DNA from: Podochytrium sp. JEL0797
Taxonomy: Eukaryota; Chytridiomycota; Chytridiomycetes; Chytridiales; Chytriomycetaceae
Assembly (NCBI GenBank): GCA_027596195.1
Contig: JADGJG010000115.1
Span: 1 to 41,606 of the forward strand
Reading direction: 5' to 3'
Length of the DNA: 41,606 nucleotides
Part shown: one piece after another, positions 11,989-20,385 of the stretch
Numbering within the stretch: the stretch's first letter is position 1
How the letters are laid out: each line of letters starts with the position of its first letter
Notes under the pieces: generated by a model
Databases searched by the model: none
What the model saw: only the letters and a program-made list of their open reading frames with translations
What the model was told of the DNA's origin: nothing
Made by a program: the position numbers and the translations under genes

Positions 11989-14809
11989 ATGTCCGGCGGC
12001 GCCACGGCTTCCCTTCTCGCCCTGACGCTCCCCGCGAATTCAAACTCCGCGCCGCAGTGCCGCCACGGCCACGAATGGGTGCGCGTTGTGGCTGCAGATC
12101 GCTTCGACTCGGACTCGCCGCGCGTCGTTTGCCAGGTGCGCTTAGCTGCCTTCGAACGAACCCGCTTCCTGCTAACCGCTTAATGAACCCACCTACACTC
12201 GCCACATAAATCCTGCGCATCCTCGTTACATAAATTCTGTGTATCCTCGCTTCATCAATTAGGACTGCAACCTCCACGCTCGCCTCGCCCAAAACAGCGA
12301 AGCGCTTCCGAAAAAATGCCCCGCCGACCCCGAGGGCCACCACATCCACCCGTTCATCTCTCCAACGGATGCATCCTTCGTCTGCTGCCAATGTTCCGCT
12401 TCTGCCTCCCTCATTCTCGCTTCCCAATGTTTTCCGCAGACTGTTCTCGACCAGCTTTTCAAAGGCAGGCCCATCAACGATCGAATTAACGTGCTGAACG
12501 TGCTGCTTGCGTATGTGAAGGGGTATTTGGAAGGGATTGGAAGGTCTGTGAATTCGAGGAATCCGAGGATCATGGAATGGTTGGGCGTGGGTGACCGGAC
12601 TGCGGCGGCAATGAGGGCCATTGGGTTCACATTCAATGAGGAAGATGGGCATTATCACCCCGTGAGTTGATTACCATTTTGAATCTTGAATCTGAACGAG
12701 TGGGGCCCTGAAGTCGCTCGATTCGACCCGCGTCGTGTGCACGTCAAGCCAACTGACCCCGCTTCCGCTTTGTTCACATAGATTGATCCAACCATTATTG
12801 ATCCTGAGTCCTCCCTTTCTCAACGCACGCGTTCTTTGCTGGCCCTCGAAGAACTCCTCGTGACGGAGTGGAACTTGAAAACGGGCCTGGGAATGTCTCT
12901 CTCGAGTGACACCACAAATGTGGACCCACTCGCTGGGCAGCGCTTGATTTTTGGATGGGTCGGCTCAGACGGTAAAAAATAACACCAGAAAATTCTCCAC
13001 CAATCCTCAACTTCGAATTCCCTCTCTTTGCATACAGTCGCGAAACCATCGTCTTCCACGGATCCCAACCTGCTGGCCCATTACACGCGTCTCGGTTGCC
13101 TTCCCTCCGCATCAGACTCGACTCTCCAATGGGCCTTCCTCAAACAACTGGATGACGACCCAGCCTCCAAATCCTTCTACCTCGACTCCCTCCTTGAAAT
13201 TGCCCAATCGCGTCCCAACTCGATCAGCCTTCCCGAATTCATTGCCATCGAACGCACGAAACGGAACCTGTTCCCGACCCACGAACTGCACGCAGCTTAT
13301 GCGTTGTTCAATCTGCTGCCCCCGGCTGTGGGCGATGAAAAGATTCCAGCGCATTTGTTGACGAGTGTGTTTCAGGCGCGGGCGGAGGAACAGCCCATGT
13401 TGTTGGACGAGTTGCGGGTCGGGTTGAAGATGGTGGCGATGGATCAAGGGTGCGAAGACGTGATTGAAGTGTATTTGGACACGGGATTCGCTCCGATGGG
13501 CTCATCTGGGGATATGAATGTGGTGGCAGATCCAAATCGGTATGTGTTGTTCGACACCCCTCCTGCCCAATGGCGAAAAGAACTCAAAACGAAAGAATAA
13601 CAGGCCGATTGGACTTGAAAACTTTGGAAACATTTGCTATTTGAACGCTTTGATTCAATTCTACCTCACTGTCACCCCGCTGCGCGATGCCGTCCTCCAC
13701 CACCTACCTGCGTTGTCGTCTCCCACGCCAAACACCAACCCGCAAAAATTCCTCCGCCTCCTCAACCAGCTGTTCGTCCAACTGTCTCAAAAGGGCGGCA
13801 CCGTTGCCAGCGTGGGGATCGAGCGCGACCTGGCTGTGGCCGTGTTGAGTGGGACCGTTGTGTCGAGTCCGAAAAAGTCGCCCATGAAGACGGACATTGA
13901 CGCGATGGACGTGGATGATGCGGATCCCAGTCATGTGTCGTTGAACGCGCAACAGGATGTCGGCGAGTTTATGGACGTTTTTTTGGATATGACGGAAAAG
14001 GGATTCCGCGAGTTTGGGGATGCGAAGCGGGCCGAGATGATTCACGGGTAAGCTTTTCTCATATTAAACGTCATTTTTTCTAATCTTCTTTCTTCACCAG
14101 GCTATTCTTCGGAAAGACGATTCAAAAACTCATGTACCTCGAAAGCAGTGGTGCGCCGCGCACAGACCCCGTATTCGACGAGTTTCTGTACCTCATGATC
14201 GACATTGCTCCTGACTTTTATGTTTCGCTCGACGAGTACTTTCAAACCGTGCAGGTCGAGTATGAAAGCCGCAAAGCACTCAAAACCATCAAAGTAGAGT
14301 CCTTGCCGGCTGTGTTGACTTTTCAGATTCGAAGGGTGCAGTACGATATCGAGAAGGGGTGTGCTGTCAAATCGAATGAGTTTTTGAAATTTCACGACGA
14401 GATTGATATGGCAAAGTGTGTTTTGACCCTCCCTCTCCCGTTCCCATTCCCGTTTCTCTGTTCTTAAACATCCAAAACAATTAGGTACTTGTCCCCACCC
14501 CACAACCTCTCCCCCAAACGGTACCGCCTTCACGCCGTCCTCCAACACGAAGGAGAAGCCGGGTTCGGGCATTACCGCATTTTCATCCGCAACCACCCCA
14601 AGGCGTCCTCCGCTACCTCATCCACCAACGCCACCGCCGACGCCGCTTGGTTCTCATACGACGACAGCCGCGTTCGCGCCATTCCGCAGGACCAGGCTGA
14701 AGCGAGTGTGTTTCGGGATACCTCCGGGTCACTTGCGAATGCCTATTGTTTGATGTACGTGGATGCCGAGCGAGTTCAGGAAGTTGTGGAGACGTTTGTC
14801 AGAAAGTGA
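11989..14809 (+). CDS. ubiquitin carboxyl-terminal hydrolase, Ubp2/USP25-28-like
   Basis: Seven exons: 11989-12135, 12263-12661, 12782-12971, 13038-13539, 13604-14047, 14101-14415, 14485-14809; about 773 aa. It removes ubiquitin from proteins by a Cys-His mechanism. The Cys box is PIGLENFGNICYLNALIQFY with Cys424 (usual GNTCYLN has Thr for this Ile), the QQDV box is NAQQDVGEFMDVFLDM, and the His box is GFGHYRIFIRN (His695) with a later WFSYDDSRV strand. The NAQQDVGE signature and long N-terminal extension suggest the Ubp2 group; the N terminus is rich in Cys and His. It is shorter than yeast Ubp2. Intron 2 (12662-12781) is suspicious: its 3' half has coding potential, interrupted by an in-frame TAG that also serves as the acceptor. 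A broken partial copy lies at 17604-18330. Confidence 0.82.
12662..12781 (+). other. USP intron 2 with coding-like 3' half and TAG at acceptor
   Basis: A donor GTGAGT follows HYHP and a TAG acceptor precedes IDPTIID. From about 12695 the intron, read in the downstream frame, gives NEWGPEVARFDPRRVH and then TDPASALFT before TAG at 12779-12781. The relic at 17604-18330 (-) has the matching stretch (EWGAEVARFVDPRRVH), differs by one whole codon and has TAC where this gene has TAG. The segment was therefore probably exon in the ancestor. Confidence 0.55.
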
Positions 14810-14855
14810 AACTCTTTGAAATAAATAAACTTTATTATTTTTTATCGGCCGATAT

Positions 14856-15336
14856 TCAAAACAAGAAAGTTGCAAGACCGGCAGCGGTTGCAACCAAGCC
14901 AAATGCAAAGGGCTTTGCCCCTCCATTTTTTGTCGTAGCAGTAATCACAGGAGTGGAAGTTGCCATACTGCCAGCAATTGTTGGCAGCACGACGCCCGTT
15001 GTGTCGAATCCCAGCATTGTGCACCCCTGAGGAAGAAGACCAGCCTGTATCAAAAAAGCAAATCAATTGACACCCCAAGGTGTTTCACAAACAGCCAGTT
15101 CTCACCGTCACTTTGCAAGTGCTCTTGTCGTTGGAATCCGTGCAAGTGGTTCCAACACATGCAGCGAACTGGTTGAGGTAGCTCTGGGCATTCGAGCAGA
15201 CAGTATTGAGCGAATCCATGGTGAGGGGGGTTGTGTAACCTGGAAGCTGGGAGAGACATGTGGCCCCACAGACGGGAAGGCCGGTAAGAGCAGTGTTGAC
15301 GATGGAAAGGGCAGTGGTGTTGGAAACTGTGGACAT
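14856..15336 (-). CDS. CFEM-like cysteine-rich protein with GPI-type tail
   Basis: Two exons, 15336..15106 and 15044..14856; 139 aa. Cysteines follow a CFEM-like order: LPVCGATC, LNTVCSN, FAACVGTTCTDSNDKSTCK, then LLPQGCTMLGF across the intron. Fungal CFEM proteins are surface proteins, several of which bind haem or serve in adhesion; two of the usual eight cysteines cannot be placed here. The C terminus is hydrophobic (FAFGLVATAAGLATFLF) and stops without charged residues, as in GPI-anchor signals. No clear signal peptide precedes the domain (MSTVSNTTALSIVNTALTGL), and no ATG just upstream supplies one. Its stop lies 46 bp from the stop of the convergent ubiquitin protease, so their 3' ends probably overlap. 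CFEM is a family-level guess from pattern. Confidence 0.7.
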
Positions 15337-15503
15337 TTTTTTCTTGTTTTAAACTTGAAACGCGTTCTTTACACGCTTGTCGTGGGGATAAGGAAATAAT
15401 GATAATTTTTTTTTTGTAATTTCACATTTTATTTTGGTTTCACTTTTTAAAAAAATCGAACTTCCGGAGTCCTTCTTACTATTAGCAATCTATTTGTACA
15501 AGT

Positions 15504-16232
15504 TTAAAGAACGAGGAGAGCAGCAACAATTAATCCTCCAAATCCAACGAATTGCGACTCCACTCCGCTATACAACATTGCCGTTTGAGCAGCAACCTTG
15601 TTGGTAGCAGCGGGAACGGGTGGAACATACGCGGGAGCAACGGTAGCCGCTTTGACAGCGTTCGTTGCCGATGGAACTGGAGCTACGTACGCTGGGGCAC
15701 CGTTCGTGGCAGCAGCAACAGACTTGAAGGAGGACGGTGCGGCGACATATGGAACAGCAATCGCAGGTGGAGTGGTAGTGTGGCCAGCTGTAGCGGCAGC
15801 AACCGAGTTTTCAGAACAAGGCGCGGCAGTTGGGGCAGGTGTGGCTGTGGCGGCGGCAACAAAGTTGGCGGAGGACGGCACGGCGACATACGGAGCCACA
15901 ATAGCAGGTGGAGTGGCGATGGGGGCCACGGTAGCAGCGGCAACAGAGCTTTCCGAACAAGGAACAGCGGGGGGTGTGGCGGTGGCGGCAGCCACAGAGT
16001 TAACTGCGGAGGGGGCACCGTATTGAGCAATTGGAGAAGGTACGGTTGGAGTAACAACACCGACTGTGGCAGCTGCAACCGAGTTGGCAGATGAAGGCGC
16101 AGCATACGGAGCAAAAGAAGTAGCAGCCGCAAGGGAAACAGCGCTGGAGGGTGTGGCTGGGGAAGGCGGAACGTATTGGGCGTATGCCGCAGAGGCTCCA
16201 GTGGCAATGGTGAGAGCTGACGCGAACTTCAT
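15504..16232 (-). CDS. secreted NSVAAAT-repeat protein with GPI-type tail (copy 1)
   Basis: Single exon of 242 aa from the ATG at 16232; an upstream in-frame ATG (16292) would hide the signal peptide, so I prefer the inner one. The N terminus MKFASALTIATGASAAYAQ is a good signal peptide. The body is an Ala/Pro/Val-rich array with nine variants of a core motif close to S-x-N-S-V-A-A-A-T, spaced about 20-27 residues and linked by Pro/Tyr-rich segments (PYVAPSS-like, TPP). Two repeats contain Cys (PCSESS, PCSENS). The C terminus (VESQFVGFGGLIVAALLVL) resembles a GPI-anchor signal. Probably a cell-wall or surface structural protein; I do not recognise the family. A paralogue with fewer repeats follows at 16736-17356 on the same strand, pointing to tandem duplication and change in repeat number. 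Confidence 0.75.
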   Translation of the reverse strand: MKFASALTIATGASAAYAQYVPPSPATPSSAVSLAAATSFAPYAAPSSANSVAAATVGVVTPTVPSPIAQYGAPSAVNSVAAATATPPAVPCSESSVAAATVAPIATPPAIVAPYVAVPSSANFVAAATATPAPTAAPCSENSVAAATAGHTTTPPAIAVPYVAAPSSFKSVAAATNGAPAYVAPVPSATNAVKAATVAPAYVPPVPAATNKVAAQTAMLYSGVESQFVGFGGLIVAALLVL

Positions 16233-16735
16233 TTTGCTATTTGATTTTGTTATTTGGTTGGATGAGAAGAAAACGGAGGAAAAAGGCCGCATTTATACCC
16301 TTCTTAAAAGAATTCATTTTCAAATAGTTTGGATTCGTTTCATCACAATATTGATTTCTGTAATCGATGTTTTGGACGACTTGGCGAAATATTACGTTAT
16401 TATTCAATTTAAAAACAGAAATAATGAGAAAGGTAATGACTGCTTTAGCAGTTGAGCGCATCCACTAGTAGGGTATTAAAAAAGGAAAAGGGTCTAAGTA
16501 TTATTTTCATCAATAGATTTTATTAGAAAAAAAGTAAACTGTTGCAACAACAGTTGCAGCTGCAGGAGACATGTGATGCCACATGCAGGAGTTCCAGCAA
16601 GAGCGGTGTTGACGATGGAAATTGCGGTGTTTTAAACGCGTTTAAAACCCACGAATAATTTTTGTTTCACGCCGAAAGAAGTAACTTTTAATGTCAGTCT
16701 ATTTATTCAAATTACAACACCGTATTTGTATAGGT
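16233..16735. other. AT-rich intergenic region between the NSVAAAT genes
   Basis: The region contains the promoter side of copy 1 and the 3' side of copy 2. Apart from the CFEM-gene relic at 16566-16631 I see no gene. The stretch just upstream of copy 1 (to about 16400) resembles the upstream region of copy 2 (17357-17520; both have GGACGACTTGGCGAA and an AAAAGAATTCATTT block), so the duplication included the promoter. Confidence 0.5.
16566..16631 (-). pseudogene. relic of a CFEM-like gene (5' fragment)
   Basis: Read on the minus strand, 16631 to 16566 gives NTAISIVNTALAGTPACGIT, which matches the N-terminal part of the CFEM-like gene at 14856-15336 (TALSIVNTALTGLPVCGATC). No start codon, downstream cysteines or C-terminal tail follow. 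It sits just downstream of NSVAAAT copy 2, exactly where the intact CFEM gene sits relative to copy 1, so it is the decayed partner from a duplicated two-gene block. Confidence 0.7.
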
Positions 16736-17356
16736 TTAAAGAACGAGGAGAGCAGCAACGAGTAAACTTCCAAATCCAACAAATTGCGACTCCGCGCCGC
16801 TGTACAACACCGTTTGAGCAGCAATCTTGTTGGTGCCAGTGGGAATAGCTGGCACGTACGCGGGGGCAACGGTGGCAGCTTTCACAGCATTCGTTGCCGA
16901 TGGAGCGACTGGGGCTGGAGGCGCATATGTTGGGGCGCCGTTCGTGGCAGCAGCAACAGAGTTGGCGGAGGCAGGCGCGACATATGGAGCAGCAATCGCA
17001 GCTGATGTGCTGCTACTAGGACAAGCTGTCGCAGCAGCAACAGAGTTGGCTGCAGAAGGCGCGACGGTTGGGAGAGGTGTGGCAATGTACGCTGGGACAC
17101 CAGTGGCTGCAGCAACAGCGTTGACTGGCGAAGGGGCCGCGTATTGGGCAATTGGAGCAGGTGAAATTGGTGTAGCAACACCGACTGTGGCGGCCGCAAC
17201 AGAGTTGACAAGGGGTGCAGCATATGGAACAAGAGGAGCAGCAGCCGCAAGAGAGACAGCGCTGGAGGGCGTAGCTGGGGAGGGCGGAACGTATTGTGCG
17301 TATGCCGCAGAGACGCCAGTAGCAGTAGCAATGGTGAGAGCAGACGCGAACTTCAT
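16736..17356 (-). CDS. secreted NSVAAAT-repeat protein with GPI-type tail (copy 2)
   Basis: Single exon of 206 aa starting at 17356. Signal peptide MKFASALTIATATGVSAAYA, then seven variants of the NSVAAAT-type motif in Ala/Pro-rich sequence, ending TNAVKAAT, TNKIAAQT and the tail VESQFVGFG-like segment AESQFVGFGSLLVAALLVL. The first and last repeats are close to those of copy 1, while the middle has fewer units, so copy number changed by loss or gain of internal repeats. It keeps only one Cys. Likely a surface or wall protein. The family is not one I know, and orthology to named wall proteins is not claimed. Confidence 0.75.
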   Translation of the reverse strand: MKFASALTIATATGVSAAYAQYVPPSPATPSSAVSLAAAAPLVPYAAPLVNSVAAATVGVATPISPAPIAQYAAPSPVNAVAAATGVPAYIATPLPTVAPSAANSVAAATACPSSSTSAAIAAPYVAPASANSVAAATNGAPTYAPPAPVAPSATNAVKAATVAPAYVPAIPTGTNKIAAQTVLYSGAESQFVGFGSLLVAALLVL

Positions 17357-17603
17357 TTTCTGTTTGGCTGTTAGATTTGGATGAGAAGGGGAAATTCAAA
17401 AAAGCGCGCATTTATACCGGATATAAAAGAATTCATTTCCAAATAGTTTGGATTTATTTCATTTTTTAAATCGATTTTTTTTGGACGACTTGGCGAATTA
17501 TTACGTTATTTTAAAAGTAGGAAAGAAGAAAAAGAGAGAAAGGAAGTACTGCGGATTTAGCAGAGGTGCTAATACTAATTCAGAACCACCCATTCATTGA
17601 CAA

Positions 17604-18330
17604 CCGGCAATGTCAAATGCGATGTGTATCATGAGGTAGAGAAACTCGTCGAATACGGGGTCTGCGTGCGGCGCACCACTGTTTTCGATGTACATGAGTT
17701 TAATGGTCTTTCCGAAGAATAGCCTGGTGAAGAAAAAATATTATAAAAAAATGAACTTAATATAGAATGATGAGAAAGGATTACTCGGATCCAGCAGCCA
17801 ATCTCATATTCGGTATCTCCTGACTCTCCCGCATCTTCCTGTCCCTCATCGACGAGCGGGCGGTTGTTTTCCGAAGAAATGTAAGCCCGCGAAATGTGAC
17901 CGCCGCCGCCGACACCCAACACACAACTCGCAATTTCCTAAAGGCGGGAACCAAATAGAGTCCTCATCATTCTTCGGGGGAAAAAAAGGCGGGACCCAAA
18001 CGTTGGAAAGAAATTATCTTCTGAGCCGAGCCATCCAAACAGCAAGCGCTGCCCGGCGAGTGGGTCCATATTTGTGTTGTCACTTGAGAGAGACAGTCCC
18101 AGGCCCGTTTTCAAGTTCCAATCGGTCACGAGGAGTTCTTCGAGGGCCAGCAAAGAACGCGTGCGTAGAGAAAGGGAGGACTCAGGATCAATCACGGTTG
18201 GATCAATGTAAGTGAGCAAACCCGAATGAGCAAACCCGAAAGCGGGGTCAGTTTGGTAGATGTGCACACGTCGCGGGTCGACGAATCGCGCGACTTCAGC
18301 TCCCCACTCGTTCGTTTTCCGATGAAGAGG
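17604..18330 (-). pseudogene. broken partial copy of the ubiquitin-protease gene
   Basis: On the minus strand, about 18330-18017 matches the USP exon 3 region plus the coding-like half of intron 2 (IDPTVIDPESSL, LLALEELLVTDWNLKTGLGL, LAGQRLLFGWLGS), and about 17727-17604 matches the start of exon 6 (LFFGKTIKLMYIENSG-like, FDEFLYLMI) with its upstream acceptor CTTCACCAG. Exons 4-5 with the catalytic Cys, and the 3' end with the His box, are missing. Between the two blocks (17740-17935) lies a short open stretch (GHISRAYISSENNRPLVDEG) that I cannot match to the intact gene. No function as a protease is possible. Confidence 0.75.
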
Positions 18331-18390
18331 ATAAATTGGGCCAACAACAATCAGGGAAGCCTCCCAGAGGCCTTTTTTATTCTCATAATC

Positions 18391-18867
18391 TCAAAACATG
18401 AGAGTGGCAAGAGCAACGGCGGATGCCAAGATCCCGAAAGATTGGATTTGATCTGCGTCGGATTTCGAGGTCGTAGGAGCCAATGACGAAGTGGCAACGA
18501 CCATTCCTGTTGGGATCAGATTGGTAGGGAGCGCCACGCCCGTAGTATTGAAGCCCAACGTTTGGCATCCCGAGGGAACGAGACCTGCAAGGGGATCAGC
18601 GATATGATCAGATCAAAAAAGCAGCTCGACTACCATCAGCTTACCGATAACAGTTTTGCATGTCAGCACGTCCCTGGGATCAGTGCATCCAGTCGTAATG
18701 CATTTTGCAAATGTGTTGATATCATTTTGAATGTTGCCGCAGACAGCGTTGAGGGCATCCATGGTCAAGGGTGTGGTCCACTCTGGCAAAGCAGTGAGGC
18801 AGGTAAAGCCACACTTGGGCAGGCCCTGGATGGCAGATTCGACGAGAGAGAGTGTGGCGTTGGACAT
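18391..18867 (-). CDS. CFEM-like cysteine-rich protein with GPI-type tail (second gene)
   Basis: Two exons, 18867..18645 and 18584..18391; 138 aa. It is a clear paralogue of the gene at 14856-15336: LPKCGFTCLTALPEWTTPLT, LNAVCGN, FAKCITTGCTDPRDVLTCK, then LVPSGCQTLGFNTTGVALP after an intron in nearly the same place (phase differs by one base). The tail QSFGILASAVALATLMF is hydrophobic to the stop, as for GPI attachment. As in the paralogue, the start MSNATLSLVESAIQGLPKC gives no obvious signal peptide. The ubiquitin-protease relic lies immediately downstream, so the pair protease/CFEM appears twice in the window. Surface localisation is inferred from the tail only. Confidence 0.7.
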
Positions 18868-19009
18868 TTTTGTGGAGATTTTTCTGTCGACTTGGTTCGG
18901 CTTGGCGCCTCCGAAACATCACGTCAATAATGTCTTCCATGCACCTTTCCCTTCTTTTTCATTTCTTTATAAAAAAACATCAAAAGGTAGTCAAAAGGGG
19001 AACCCGAAA

Positions 19010-20130
19010 TCAGACAGTTCCTTGTCCTCGGAACAACTCCTTGAAAACTTTTCCCTCAACCACCGTCTGCTTGATAATGTTTTCAACATGGCACGGAATC
19101 ACGCGACCGTACCACACGCCTTGAGGAAACTTCTTGCTATAGATCTGGAAATTGACATTTAAATGAGTTTGTTAGTTTTGCACCCGTCAAATATGCGCAA
19201 GGCACTCACAATCACGTTTCCAGCAAACTTGTGTCCACCAATGTGCGAGATTCCAATGCAAGAGACTGTCTCAGAGAGACCGAGCTCGCTGAGTACTTGA
19301 TTGATTTCCTCGATGATTATTGGCCCCGTGATACCACACCGCTTGTCTCTCTTCTTGTGCACACAGACAAACACGTATGCATCCTTGTCCAGATCAACAA
19401 TTTCGGCAACGGATGGTGCCTTGAATTCGGACGGAACGACGCCCTTGCTCACCCAGTCGGACACGACAGTGGAGGCCTCCGCGGTTGTCACTCCTATATA
19501 ATATAGTGATGAGAAAACTGCGGAGAGTGACGGGATGGTGATGGTGATTCAATCACGCGCTTGTGAATGGGCTTGAGCCACCTCGTTTGCCACTCACCTC
19601 GAAGACCCTTGTAGTCTGGAAATAGGAATACTTCCGTCTGTTCGATGCTGTCGACTCTCTCGGTTCCTTCTGAATCGCCCTCCGGAGTGCGATCAATTGC
19701 AGAAACGATCGTTCGGCCCGCGGATTTGCCTCCAGTCTTGACAGCGTCCTCGATGGTAGCCAGGAAGGCTTCTTTCGACAGTTCCTCTTCCAGGTGGCTC
19801 GGCCAATCCGGTCCAGAACCGCCGCAGAACATGAGGTGGCGTTTGTATCTTAAGTTGTTTGTTTTTCAGCGTTTGGCACCGCCGGCTCAGGACCACTCAC
19901 GGTTTGATGCTGTTCATCAAGCAGCTCTGATCGATCGTCTTGGCCAGCGATTCGGGGAATTCGGCGTGGCCCTCAGCGCAGGGAGCTGTACACTATTCGG
20001 CGTTTCGGTGAGCTCTGGGGAACAGCAAAGATCGGAAACTCACGCTCAGACACGGATCAACCGCATAGTCCAGATTTGCGGGTGCATCGTTCACAGAAAG
20101 AGACGAGACGACACTTACAATACCGTCCAT
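19010..20130 (-). CDS. Apd1/sucrase-ferredoxin-like protein
   Basis: Five exons: 20130..20044, 19992..19901, 19848..19598, 19493..19210, 19144..19010; 282 aa. The thioredoxin-like ferredoxin domain is recognisable from VFVCVHKKRDKRCG, HIGGHKFAGNVI and WYGRVIPCHVENII. Yeast Apd1 and Aim32 belong to this family and are described as bis-histidinyl [2Fe-2S] proteins; the HIGGH pair and RDKRCG cysteine are in the places expected for cluster ligands. The N terminus (DPCLS, then CTAPCAEG) gives a Cys-rich opening. Apd1 is linked to actin patches and to drug or oxidant tolerance in yeast. The join of exons 1 and 2 is the least certain: reading through to a GTGAGT donor after DPCLS keeps frame better than an earlier GTAAGT. 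Confidence 0.8.
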
Positions 20131-20385
20131 TTTTTGAATGTAATTTTCGTGGGGGTTCCCATTGGATTCCATTTCCGTTTCCGTTCCGCTTTCATCTCCT
20201 TTTCATTGAAAGAGAATTAAAAGGATAGAGAATAGAGAGAAGTGCAGGGGTTAACCCTGGAGAAAAGATTAAAATCAGATAGAAATTTCGAAATCCAAAC
20301 ACCAAAGCAACAGAGAAATGAAGATGAACAAGCCATTTTATTTATCGCTTATTAAACAACGGATATGAGAAATTATATACAATGA

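Noticed and set aside
15552..16094. Gly/Ser/Asn/Arg-rich ORF opposite NSVAAAT copy 1
   Set aside because: Shadow of the repeat gene on the other strand; the minus frame has the signal peptide and tail.
18391..18500. Frameshift in the tail of the second CFEM-like gene
   Set aside because: A first reading suggested a frameshift, but rereading the reverse complement gave a continuous frame to a hydrophobic tail.
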